Notes under the pieces: model-generated
Seen by the model: only the letters and a program-made list of their open reading frames with translations
What the model was told of the DNA's origin: nothing
The model's database searches: none
DNA from: CAADGL01 sp964643885
GTDB taxonomy: Bacteria; Planctomycetota; Phycisphaerae; UBA1845; Fen-1342
Direction of reading: 5' to 3'
DNA length: 64,000 nt
NCBI GenBank assembly: GCA_964643885.1
Contig: CAZXUI010000001.1
Coordinates: forward strand, 124,001-188,000
Part shown: positions 1 through 8,266 of the stretch, piece after piece
How the letters are laid out: each line of letters begins with the position of its first letter
Position numbering within the stretch: position 1 is the stretch's first letter
Translations under genes and position numbers: made by a program

Positions 1-97
1 CCAGTTCAACGACGACGAGCGCGATAATCCGCCCTTTGAGGCGACGGTCGTAGGGCAGCGTCTGAGCCCCGCGGCCGGCAAGCCGGGTGAGCAGGCG

Positions 98-1474
98 ATG
101 ATCGAGAAGGTCTTCAAGGCGTACGACGTGCGGGCGACGGTGCCCGATCCGCTGAACGAGGACGTGGCGTGGCGGATCGGCAACGCGACGGCCCAGTTTC
201 TGCGGAGCCTGCTGAGCGGCTACGACCGCAGCGATGCGGAGCTGAACCGGCTGGTGGTCGGCCGCGACATGCGGACGCACAGCCCGGCGCTGTCGCGGGC
301 GTTCATCGAGGGGGCGGTCGCGACGGGCACGCCGGTGATCGACATCGGCATGGTCGATACGTCGCAGATCTACTTCGCGGCGAACCATCTCAAGTGCTGC
401 GGGGCGGCGCAGACGACGGCCAGCCACAACCCGGAGAACTACAACGGCTTCAAGATATGCGGGCCGAAGGGCAAGCCGATCGGGCAGGACACGGGGCTGG
501 CGGAGATTCAGCGGATCGCCAAGGCGATCGCGCGGCACAAGGTGCCGACGCTGGAGAGCGTCGTGCCGATGGACCTGTCGCAGCCCTATCGCGACTACCT
601 GCTGAGGTACCTGCTCGAGCCGCGGCCGCTGCGCGTGGTGGTCGATGCGTCGAACGGGATGGCGGGTCGGTGGTTCCCGATTCTCTTTTCGGGCGTGCGC
701 AACCTGCACGTGACGCGGCTGAACTTCGAGCACGAGGGGCGCTTCGTGCATCCGCCGAATCCGCTGGTGGCGGCGAACCTGGAGCAGCTTCGGCGGGCGG
801 TGCGCGAAGAGAAGGCGGACCTGGGGGCGTGCTTCGACGGGGACGCGGACCGGTGCGTGTTCGTCGATGAGAACGCGGAGATCATCCGCGGCGACCTGGT
901 CACGGCGCTTCTGGCGGCCGAGTATCTGAGCAACGAGCGGAACGGGACGGTCGTCTACGATCTGCGCAGCAGCCGGATCGTGCCGGAGACGATCCGCCGG
1001 CACGGCGGCACGCCGCGGCGGCAGCGGGTCGGGCACGTCTTTATGAAGAAAGCGATGGCCGAGTTCAACGCGGTGGTCGGCGGCGAGCTGAGCGGGCACT
1101 TCTATTTCCGCGACTACTGGTACTGCGATTCGGGCATGATGGCGTTCATCGCCGTGCTGAACGCGATGACGCGCAGCGGGCGGTCGCTGGGTGAGCTGAT
1201 CCGGCCGCTGGACGTGTACGCCTCCAGCGGTGAGCGGAACTTCGAGAACGAGGACAAGGAGGGGACGTTCAAGAAGCTGGCGGCGGCGTATGCCGACGCG
1301 AAGATCGACTATCTCGACGGGATCACGGTGGAATACGACGAATGGTGGTTCAACGTGCGGGCGTCGAACACCGAGCCGCTGCTGCGGCTGAACATGGAGG
1401 CCGCCAGCCAGGAGCTGCTGCGCGAGAAGCTGGCCCGGCTCGAGCCGCTGCTGGGCACGCCGGTGGAGCATTGA
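98..1474 (+). CDS. manB: Phosphomannomutase/phosphoglucomutase
   Basis: Alpha-D-phosphohexomutase that interconverts mannose- or glucose-6-phosphate and the 1-phosphate, feeding nucleotide-sugar and polysaccharide synthesis in the cytoplasm. Seen: the phosphoserine loop TASHNPENYNGFK near residue 106, the metal loop CFDGDADRC near 246, the sugar-binding GGELSGHF near 328, and the phosphate-binding RASNTEPLLRL near 420. The length of 458 aa is normal for the family. The ATG at 98 has a GGTGAG-like ribosome site, and the protein begins MIEKVFKAYDVR as family members do. The same frame stays open back to base 2 with coding-like third positions, so a longer protein cannot be excluded. The stop overlaps the next start (TGATG), which suggests coupling. 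Mannose versus glucose preference cannot be told from sequence. Confidence 0.93.
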   Translation: MIEKVFKAYDVRATVPDPLNEDVAWRIGNATAQFLRSLLSGYDRSDAELNRLVVGRDMRTHSPALSRAFIEGAVATGTPVIDIGMVDTSQIYFAANHLKCCGAAQTTASHNPENYNGFKICGPKGKPIGQDTGLAEIQRIAKAIARHKVPTLESVVPMDLSQPYRDYLLRYLLEPRPLRVVVDASNGMAGRWFPILFSGVRNLHVTRLNFEHEGRFVHPPNPLVAANLEQLRRAVREEKADLGACFDGDADRCVFVDENAEIIRGDLVTALLAAEYLSNERNGTVVYDLRSSRIVPETIRRHGGTPRRQRVGHVFMKKAMAEFNAVVGGELSGHFYFRDYWYCDSGMMAFIAVLNAMTRSGRSLGELIRPLDVYASSGERNFENEDKEGTFKKLAAAYADAKIDYLDGITVEYDEWWFNVRASNTEPLLRLNMEAASQELLREKLARLEPLLGTPVEH

Positions 1475-2733
1475 TGGACCGGGCCGCGGGAGCGCAGATC
1501 GCGACGCAGTTCGTTCACGAGATGCTGCCGTGCGGGGCGGAGTTCGCCGCGGACGTGCTGCCGCAGCGCGACACGGTGGCGATGTGCTTCCGCGTGCTGA
1601 CGGGCGTGGCCGACGAGCCGGAGGAGCTGATCGGCATCGGGTCGATCGTCGAGCAGACGCTCTCGAAGGGAACGGCGAAGTATGACGGGCGGGGGCTGGC
1701 GGACGCGTTCGATGCGCTGGGGGCGCAGTGGGGCACGGCCAGCGGGCGGCAGTCGGCGCTGATTCGTGTGCTGTGTCTGCCGGAATTCGCCGAGGACGTG
1801 GTCGAGCTCGTGGCCGAGATGCTTTGCCGGCCGACCTTTCCGGACGAGGCCTGCGAGGTGGCGGTCCGGCTGGGGCTCGAGCAGCTCAAGCACCTGGAGG
1901 ACGAGCCCTCCGATCTGCTGCGGGTGATGATTCAGCGGCTCACGCTCGGGCCGGTCTATGGCCGCAACCCGCACGGCGAGCCGGAGACGCTGCCGCGCAT
2001 CACACCGCAGCTCGTTCGCGAGCACTGGAAGCGCGGCTACTGCGTCGGGCGGCTTCAGGTCGCTGTCGCGGGGCGGGTGGACCCGCAGCGGCTGGCGCGG
2101 CGGATCGAGCAACACTTCCGCGGATTCGGCGACGGCCGGCCGGCCGGCCGGGACGTGGCCGACTTCGCCTTCAAGCCGGCCCGGCTGCATCGGGACAAGG
2201 CGCTCAAGCAGCAGTACATCGCGATGACGCTGCCTGGGATGCCGAAGGGGCACGCGGACTTTGCGGCCGAGCAGGTGTTGATCGGGGTGCTTTCGGGCGG
2301 GATGAGCGGGCGGCTGTTTGTCGAGGTGCGTGAGAAGCAGGGGCTGGTCTACTGGGTCGGCGCGTGGCACGAGCAGCCGCGCGGGCGGGGCGTGATTCAC
2401 ATCGGGGCGAGCACGACGCCGGAGCGCTGCGAGAAGACGTACAGGACGCTCTTGCGGGAGATTCGGCGGGTGGGGCGCGATCTGAGCGAGGAGGAGGTTG
2501 AGCGGGCGCGCAGCAGCCTGATCGCGCACGCGCAGACGGAGGATGACCTGACGCGGGCGCGGGCATCGCTGTTGAGCGACGATCTGTTTCATTTCGGGCG
2601 GCCGCTGGGGCTGGAGCCGAAGCTGGCGGCGCTGCGGCGCGTGCGGGTGGAGGATGTGGTTCGTTATGCGCGGGGGCTGCGGGCGGATGAGCTTTGCGTC
2701 GCGACGCTCGGGCCGCGGGCGCTGGGGGAGTAG
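1474..2733 (+). CDS. M16-family peptidase-like protein, zinc motif lost
   Basis: 419-aa member of the M16 (pitrilysin/processing-peptidase) fold. The C-terminal half has the family signature GMSGRLFVEVREKQGLVYW (near residue 275), which contains the R...Y pair that positions substrate. In the N-terminal half the zinc motif HxxEH, expected before the KGT motif, reads SIVEQ (near residue 57), so both histidines are gone. It is therefore probably a non-catalytic subunit, as in alpha/beta M16B pairs, but no catalytic partner lies in the window. The start is the ATG overlapping the mutase stop; a longer upstream reading would run inside the mutase gene in another frame. No signal peptide is evident. 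Confidence 0.85.
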   Translation: MDRAAGAQIATQFVHEMLPCGAEFAADVLPQRDTVAMCFRVLTGVADEPEELIGIGSIVEQTLSKGTAKYDGRGLADAFDALGAQWGTASGRQSALIRVLCLPEFAEDVVELVAEMLCRPTFPDEACEVAVRLGLEQLKHLEDEPSDLLRVMIQRLTLGPVYGRNPHGEPETLPRITPQLVREHWKRGYCVGRLQVAVAGRVDPQRLARRIEQHFRGFGDGRPAGRDVADFAFKPARLHRDKALKQQYIAMTLPGMPKGHADFAAEQVLIGVLSGGMSGRLFVEVREKQGLVYWVGAWHEQPRGRGVIHIGASTTPERCEKTYRTLLREIRRVGRDLSEEEVERARSSLIAHAQTEDDLTRARASLLSDDLFHFGRPLGLEPKLAALRRVRVEDVVRYARGLRADELCVATLGPRALGE

Positions 2734-2866
2734 AGAGAGTTCAAGCGGGACATGGACCGGTCCGCGGTCTGATTCGAGCCGCGCGTATTGGGGAGCGCGG
2801 GCGTCTCGCCCGCACCAGCCGCGCCGCGCGGAACAGAGCCGCGACGGAACAGAGTCGCGCGGAACA

Positions 2867-3032
2867 GAGCCGCGACCGTGAGGGAGCGGGCTGGGGGCGG
2901 CGCGCCGCCCGCGCAGCGCCGAATGACATCCACCTATCATCAACACCTGCGTAATCTTTGAGGTGTGTGCGTGTCGGCGCGTGCACGCGGGAATCGCTCT
3001 CGAATCGGCCCGCTCCCTTACGGTCGCGGCTC
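2867..3032. repeat. Intergenic palindromic element, copy A
   Basis: 24-bp terminal inverted repeats (2867-2890 and 3009-3032, one mismatch) enclose a centre holding GACATCCACCTA and, after 24 bases, AGGTGTGTGCG. An outer perfect 16-bp inverted repeat, GGGGAGCGCGGGCGTC (2790-2805 with 3096-3111), brackets it. Partial arm copies (GGAACAGAGCCGCGAC-like) stutter on the left, and GGTCGCGGCTCGGTGCAGAC is duplicated on the right. No open frame here looks like a protein: the apparent ORFs are arm repeats. Related copies lie at 21748, 46626 and 57701. The element fills most of the gap between two convergent genes. Confidence 0.8.
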
Positions 3033-3166
3033 GGTGCAGACCGACGGTCGCGGCTCGGTGCAGACTCGGGGTCGCAGCTCGGATCATGCCGGCGGGACGC
3101 CCGCGCTCCCCGGATCGCGGTCATTTCGACCAGCCACGCTTCGATGAGCTGTGGATGGTGCCGCAG

Positions 3167-4900
3167 CTAGTCCTCGGCGATGACGCCCTCGAGCTGGGCG
3201 ATGCGGGCGACCTCCTCGGGCGTGGTGATGCCGCGGAGAATCTTCGCCTTGCCGTCGTCGAGCAGCGAGCGCATGCCGCTTTCGCGGGCCGCCCGGCGCA
3301 TCAGGTTCGTCGGCGCCCGCTTGAAGGCCAGCTCACGCAGGGTGTTGGTCATCTCGAGCATCTCGAACAGGCCCTGCCGGCCGCGGTAGCCGATGTTGCC
3401 GCAGCGCTTACAGCCGCGGCCGCGGTAGACGTGCTTGCCTTCGAGGTCCTCGTCGGTGATGCCCAATAGCTTGAGCATGAAGCGATTGGGTGAGGGGTCG
3501 ATCTCCTTGCATTCCTGGCAGATCACGCGGACGAGCCGCTGGGCCATGATCGCCTGGATCGAGCTGGCGACCAGGAAGGGCTTGATGCCCATGTCGATCA
3601 GGCGCGTCAGGGCGCTGGGGGCGTCGTTGGTATGGAGCGTGCTGAAGACCAGGTGGCCGGTGAGGGCGGCCTGGATGGCCACCTCGCCCACCTCGCGGTC
3701 TCGAATCTCGCCGACAAGGATGATGTTGGGCGCCTGTCGCAGCATGGCGCGGAGGATGCGGGCGAACGACAGGCCGATGTCCTCGCGCACCTGGCACTGG
3801 TTCATGCCGGTGAAGTTGTACTCGACCGGGTCCTCGGCGGTGATGATCTTGCGGTCCGGGCGGTTGAGCTCCTGAAGCGCGGCGTAGAGCGTCGTCGTCT
3901 TGCCGGAGCCGGTCGGCCCGGTCACCAGGAAGATGCCGTTGGGCTGGCGGATGATGCGCTGAAAGCGGGCGTAGTCCTCTTCCTCGAAGCCCAGGCCCGT
4001 GACGCCGATCTTGACCGAATCCGGCCGCAGAATACGCAGCACCACGCTCTCGCCGTGATAGGCGGGCAGGGAGCTGACGCGGAAGTCGATCGGGCCGCCG
4101 CCGATCTTCATCTTGATGCGGCCGTCCTGCGGCAGGCGCTTCTCGGCGATGTCGATGCCGCTCATGATCTTGAGGCGCGCGATGACGGGTCCCTGCATGC
4201 TCTTGGGGATGTTGTCGCGGACGATGCAGACGCCGTCGATGCGGTAGCGGACGCGGACGCGGTCGGACATCGGCTCGACGTGAATATCGCTGGCGCGCTG
4301 ACGCACCGCCTCGCCGATCAGCAGGTTGAGCAGCCGGATGACCGGTGCGTCCTCGCCTTCGTCGGCGAGCTTGGCCCGCTTGAGGGCCTCGTTCTCCTTC
4401 TCGTGCAGGTCGCGGTCGCGGTCGATCTCCTCGATCGCCTCGTCCATGCTCGTGCCGCCGAAGGTGCCCTTGTCGACGAACGTGTCGATGAAGCGCTGGA
4501 TCTTGGAGCGCGGCGCCAGGGCGCACTCGATCTCCATGTTCAGACGGAAGCGCATCATGTCGAGCAGCTCGAGGTCGAGCGGGTCGGAGATGATCATCTT
4601 CAGGCGGTTGTCCTCCTGCTTGAGCGGGAGGACCTTGTGCTTCATGATCAGGTCGGCCGGGACGAGGCCGAGGGCCGAGGGTACGGAGACGTTCTTGTCG
4701 AGGTCGACGTATTCGAGGTCGAACTGGGTGGCCAGGGCCTTGGTGACGTCCTCCTCGCCGGCCAGCTCGAGCTCGACCAGCGCCTCGCCGATCCGCTTGT
4801 GGTGCTGCTGGGCGTAGGCCAGCGCGTCCGCCAGGTCGTTGGGCGAGACGATGTTCCAGCCGACCAGGATTTCACCGAGCTTCTTGCGACGTCGAGCCAT
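3167..4900 (-). CDS. gspE: GspE/PilB-type secretion or pilus ATPase
   Basis: 577-aa hexameric ATPase that powers type II secretion or type IV pilus assembly at the cytoplasmic face of the inner membrane. An N-terminal MshEN-like domain (about residues 1-150, KKLGEILVGWNIVSPNDL) precedes the ATPase core: Walker A GPTGSGKTTTL near 328, Asp box ITAEDPVEY, Walker B LVGEIRDREVGE near 392, His box STLHTNDA, and the tetracysteine zinc motif CQEC...CKRC (about 458-500) typical of GspE/PilB and absent from PilT. The start is the ATG before ARRRKKLG; an in-frame codon 34 residues upstream would add an Arg/Pro-rich tail that looks non-coding. No other secretion genes are adjacent, so GspE versus PilB is unresolved. 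Confidence 0.92.
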   Translation of the reverse strand: MARRRKKLGEILVGWNIVSPNDLADALAYAQQHHKRIGEALVELELAGEEDVTKALATQFDLEYVDLDKNVSVPSALGLVPADLIMKHKVLPLKQEDNRLKMIISDPLDLELLDMMRFRLNMEIECALAPRSKIQRFIDTFVDKGTFGGTSMDEAIEEIDRDRDLHEKENEALKRAKLADEGEDAPVIRLLNLLIGEAVRQRASDIHVEPMSDRVRVRYRIDGVCIVRDNIPKSMQGPVIARLKIMSGIDIAEKRLPQDGRIKMKIGGGPIDFRVSSLPAYHGESVVLRILRPDSVKIGVTGLGFEEEDYARFQRIIRQPNGIFLVTGPTGSGKTTTLYAALQELNRPDRKIITAEDPVEYNFTGMNQCQVREDIGLSFARILRAMLRQAPNIILVGEIRDREVGEVAIQAALTGHLVFSTLHTNDAPSALTRLIDMGIKPFLVASSIQAIMAQRLVRVICQECKEIDPSPNRFMLKLLGITDEDLEGKHVYRGRGCKRCGNIGYRGRQGLFEMLEMTNTLRELAFKRAPTNLMRRAARESGMRSLLDDGKAKILRGITTPEEVARIAQLEGVIAED

Positions 4901-5164
4901 CCGTTCAGACCCTGTATTGGCTGGTTTGCGCCGGCCGCGCGGCCGGCGTGGCCGGCGGCTGGGGCGGTCCGCGTGCGGTCTCGCCGAGGGCCGCCGCGGC
5001 AATCACTTAGCGGACCGAGCGCGGGGCGGCGCCGGCTGCCCGAGCAACGGATTCTCCGCAAGAGGGGGGGCAAAAGCAAGGGGAGGGCTGAAGCGTCGTC
5101 CCGGCAGCCGGCGTTCTGGTGCTGATTGCGATGGACTGGTGGCTGGACGGACGCGCGCGGCGTC

Positions 5165-5193
5165 GGGGCTGTCACCCCAAGGGATGCAGCCCC
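5165..5193. terminator. Hairpin after the dockerin gene, within gap 4901-5242
   Basis: A perfect 7-bp inverted repeat, GGGGCTG/CAGCCCC (5165-5171 and 5187-5193), lies about 50 bases past the stop of the minus-strand dockerin gene and could end its transcript, though no T-run follows. The rest of the 342-base gap (4901-5242) is G-rich and I see no gene or clear promoter in it. Confidence 0.35.
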
Positions 5194-5242
5194 GTACCGC
5201 CGCGAACGTTTCACCCGGCAGCCCCGCGGGTCTCAGTGATCC

Positions 5243-6520
5243 CTAGTAGCAACACGTCCCGTAGTTGCTCAGCAGCCCGACCAGGTCGTTGAAGTCCGTG
5301 TCGCCGTCGCCGTCCACGTCGCCGCACGGCGACGGCCCGTAGCACCCGAGCAGGATCAGCAAATCGTCGAAGTCGACGCAGCCGTCTCCGTCCAGATCGC
5401 CCACCGGCAGGGCGTCGCAGACGGCGTAGATCTCGAGTCGGTCGGCCATGCCGCCGGCGCCGGTGCCGCCGTGCACGACGAACAGCAGCATCCCGCCGAT
5501 GGGCGTGATGTGGTAGCTGTAATTCAGCTCCCAGTTGGCGAAGGGCGGCGGCGAGCCGCCGTCGACCGTCGGCTCATCGCCCTTGATCGGCGAGCGCACC
5601 ACGCCCGCCGTCGTGATCACCTGCACCTCCGGCGGCCCCCCGCGCTGATTGAACAGCAGCAGGTCGGGCTCGGCGGGAAAGACCTGTGAAAGCGGCAGGT
5701 AGAGCACGGTCGCCTGCGGGCCGTCGGGCTCGGGGAAAGTCACGAGCGGCACCGGCGCGGCCAGCATCAGCGGCGCGATGCGTTGCTGCGAGACGATCGC
5801 GCCCACGCCCGTGGCTGCATCGATCGCATGCGACCAGGCGTCGCCGTTCGGCGCGAAGCTCAGATCGTGCGAGCGAAGCGTGTAGGTCGCAAAGCCGGGC
5901 GCGATGTTCGAGGCACTGATGATGTCGCCCGTGCGGATGAACGGGTCGAAGCGGTCCTCGACGCCCAGAAACAGCGGCCCGGCGCCGCCCAAGCCGGGGT
6001 CGATATCGATCGAGTCGATCTGGTTGATCGCGCCGTACGAACCCGGCGTTCGCGTCGGCCAGAGCTGCAAGCCGGTGGCCGGGTCGAGCACGCGCACGCC
6101 GGAGACATCCGGCCCGACGCTCGTGTTCACGAAGCCCGTGCCGAGGTAGAGCTGGTTCAGCGACGGCTCGTAGACGACGCGCGAGTCGTTCGGAATCACG
6201 GCGTGATTGAGCGAGACGACCCACGCCGGCGCCAGCGCCGTTCCGCTCGGGATGCCGAGGATGTTGTTGACCCGCGCCAGTCCCGCCGGGCCGCCGCCGC
6301 CGATCTGGTGATAGCCGGCCAGATAGACGTTCGTCCCGTCATAAACGACGTCGCCGACGCGCTGGCCGGGGCTCCCGGCCGCCCCCGTGAAAATGTTGTT
6401 GACGTTGTAGCTCCGCAGGTGGATGAAGGCCTCCGCGGCCGCCGGGGCCGCCGTGCCTCCGAGGACGAGCGCCGCTCCGGCCGCCGCTCCCGCACGCTGC
6501 AAGTTTCGGTTCATTCGCAT
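5243..6520 (-). CDS. Secreted protein with C-terminal dockerin-like calcium repeats
   Basis: 425-aa exported protein of unknown function. Signal peptide: MRMNRNLQRAG, then an Ala/Gly-rich hydrophobic stretch ending in APAAAEA. The middle (about 30-370) is repetitive beta-rich sequence, possibly a propeller, with no recognised catalytic motif. The C terminus has two paired EF-hand-like loops, GDLDGDGCVDFDDLL and GDVDGDGDTDFNDLV, ending in GTCCY. This is the dockerin-like tail common on planctomycete secreted proteins. The start is the ATG at 6520 because GAGAGGAG sits 6 bases upstream; earlier in-frame codons would mask the signal peptide. What the dockerin-like repeats attach to is unknown. 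Confidence 0.8.
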   Translation of the reverse strand: MRMNRNLQRAGAAAGAALVLGGTAAPAAAEAFIHLRSYNVNNIFTGAAGSPGQRVGDVVYDGTNVYLAGYHQIGGGGPAGLARVNNILGIPSGTALAPAWVVSLNHAVIPNDSRVVYEPSLNQLYLGTGFVNTSVGPDVSGVRVLDPATGLQLWPTRTPGSYGAINQIDSIDIDPGLGGAGPLFLGVEDRFDPFIRTGDIISASNIAPGFATYTLRSHDLSFAPNGDAWSHAIDAATGVGAIVSQQRIAPLMLAAPVPLVTFPEPDGPQATVLYLPLSQVFPAEPDLLLFNQRGGPPEVQVITTAGVVRSPIKGDEPTVDGGSPPPFANWELNYSYHITPIGGMLLFVVHGGTGAGGMADRLEIYAVCDALPVGDLDGDGCVDFDDLLILLGCYGPSPCGDVDGDGDTDFNDLVGLLSNYGTCCY

Positions 6521-6649
6521 GGCTGGCTCCTCTCGAAGCGGCTCCACGATCAGAATGAACCGTTCGCACCGGCCACACGGCCGATGCGTTCGTGGAAGGG
6601 CTTCGTTCAATCAGAGAACGACATTCGCCGGCGGAAGGGGAAACGGAAC

Positions 6650-7717
6650 TCAGCATGGCTCGCCGCCGCGCCCGTGCCGGGCGAGTGCGTTCCGGGCTGC
6701 CGCCTGGACGGACGGCTCGCCGTGCTCGGCCGCCCGGCGCAGAGCCGCGGCCTCCTCGTCGGACAGCCGTGGTTGGTTGCCCAGCGCGATGGCGGCGTTC
6801 CGCTGCCACATGTGAAGTTTCGCCCGATCGGCCGCCGTGCCGCGCGTCAGTTCGCGATACCGCTCCCGGTCCAGTGCGAGCAAGTCGAGCAGTGAGATCG
6901 CGGCGGGCAGGTGCTGGCGAATGAACGCGTCGTGGCGTGTCGGCGGAGCCTTGCTGTTGAAGGGGCAGACTTCCTGGCAGATGTCGCAGCCGTAGACCCA
7001 GTTCTGCGATTTCTCGGCCAGCTCGCGTGAGACCTCGCCACGGTGTTCAATCGTCAGGTAGGAGATGCAGCGGGTCGCGTCGAGCACGTACGGCCGTGGA
7101 AAGGCCTCCGTCGGACAGGCATCCAGGCAGCGCGTGCAGGTGCCGCAGTGATCCGCGATGGGCTCATCCGGCGCGAGTCGCAGCGACGTGACCAGTTCGC
7201 CCAGAAACAGGTACGAGCCCAGCCGCGGATGCAGCAGGAGCGTGTGCTTTCCCACCCAGCCCAGGCCGGCCGCGGCCGCCAGTGTTCGCTCCAGGAGCGG
7301 TCCGGTATCGACATAGGCCCGCCATTCGAAGTCCTCGCCCAGGGCCGCGGCGATTTCATCGGCGAGACGTTCGAGCATTTTTCGAAGCACGACGTGATAG
7401 TCGTCGCCGCGGGCATATGATGAGATGAGGCCCACGGGGGAATTCACCGTCGGCGGGGGGCTGCGACCCTTATCGGCTGAGTTGTAACTGACGGCGGCGC
7501 AGATAATTGAGCGCGCCTGGGGCCATAATCGCGAGGGATCCTCACGAATTGGGACGTTGCGGGTCAGATAGCTCATGGAGCCCGCATAGCCGGCCGCCAG
7601 CCAGTTCCTATAATAGCCGGCGCCGGTGAGCGGTCCCGCACTCGTTATTCCCACGAGGTCGAAGCCCAGCGAGATCGCCATCTGCTTGACGAGGATGGAT
7701 TTGTCGACGGCCGTCAC
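6650..7717 (-). CDS. queG: Epoxyqueuosine reductase
   Basis: 355-aa cobalamin-dependent iron-sulfur enzyme that reduces epoxyqueuosine to queuosine in the tRNA wobble position, the last step of queuosine synthesis. Seen: DTGPLLERTLAAAAGLGWVG (about 134-153) of the QueG N-terminal domain, then two 4Fe-4S cluster motifs, CGTCTRCLDACP (about 187-199) and CDICQEVCP (about 242-250). A C-terminal HEAT-like part is consistent with the full-length family. The start is a GTG giving MTAVDKSILVKQMA; an ATG twelve codons on is an alternative. B12 use fits with nrdJ in the same window. No other queuosine gene is adjacent. Confidence 0.95.
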   Translation of the reverse strand: MTAVDKSILVKQMAISLGFDLVGITSAGPLTGAGYYRNWLAAGYAGSMSYLTRNVPIREDPSRLWPQARSIICAAVSYNSADKGRSPPPTVNSPVGLISSYARGDDYHVVLRKMLERLADEIAAALGEDFEWRAYVDTGPLLERTLAAAAGLGWVGKHTLLLHPRLGSYLFLGELVTSLRLAPDEPIADHCGTCTRCLDACPTEAFPRPYVLDATRCISYLTIEHRGEVSRELAEKSQNWVYGCDICQEVCPFNSKAPPTRHDAFIRQHLPAAISLLDLLALDRERYRELTRGTAADRAKLHMWQRNAAIALGNQPRLSDEEAAALRRAAEHGEPSVQAAARNALARHGRGGEPC

Positions 7718-7797
7718 GGTCGACGATGATACTTGGGCTGTCAGAGCGGCATCAACCAGATATGGCCGCGCGGCCGGTGGCCGCGGGGAGAGGGTGC

Positions 7798-8205
7798 ATG
7801 TTCAATTACGACTGGTTCCACCACGGCGGGCTGGAACGTCTGAAGGAGGAGGCCAAGCGGCGCTGTGCGGCCCGGAAGTTCGCGGCCGAGTCCGAGGCGG
7901 GGGGGCGTCGCGGGCGGAGCGAGGCGCAGTACCGCGACGAGCTTGAGACGCGGGTAATACTCTATCTGAAGGACGGCCTGACGTACGAAATGCAGGAGAT
8001 GGCCGACATCGGCATGAGCAGCGCCTTGGCGATGGAGTGCGTGCCGATGGATGAGAACTACAAGGTGGGGGCGATCGTGCTGGTCGTTCCCTTCGAGGAT
8101 ATCGCGCGGGTCGAGGTGTTCGCGGTGCACCCCGACGAGAAGCCGACCGAGAACGTGCGGATCGGCGGGTTTCGCTCGAGCGGGGCCGAGAGTGGTCGAG
8201 ACTAG
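7798..8205 (+). CDS. Small conserved-looking protein of unknown function
   Basis: 135-aa soluble protein that I do not recognise. The first third is basic and helix-like (LERLKEEAKRRCAARK), then Gly/Arg-rich. The rest reads as a compact beta domain (VILYLKDGLTYEMQEM, YKVGAIVLVVPFEDIARVEV). There are no cysteine pairs, membrane segments or signal peptide. The ATG at 7798 has GGGGAGAGGG just upstream. It is divergent from queG and followed 61 bases later by a lipoprotein hydrolase. Base composition and codon use match its neighbours, so it is likely a real gene. Confidence 0.65.
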   Translation: MFNYDWFHHGGLERLKEEAKRRCAARKFAAESEAGGRRGRSEAQYRDELETRVILYLKDGLTYEMQEMADIGMSSALAMECVPMDENYKVGAIVLVVPFEDIARVEVFAVHPDEKPTENVRIGGFRSSGAESGRD

Positions 8206-8266
8206 CGATTGAGGCAAGGCGGTGCCGCCGGGCTGGAGGCGGACGGCCGATTCGCTCGTGGGGTCG

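Noticed and set aside
1309..3087. 592-codon minus-strand frame across the M16 gene and the first repeat
   Set aside because: Antisense shadow caused by high GC; the plus strand encodes a clear M16 protein.
2741..3170. Several small ORFs with RSRLGA- and GRGSVQT-like repeats
   Set aside because: They are translations of the palindromic element arms, present in every phase and both strands.
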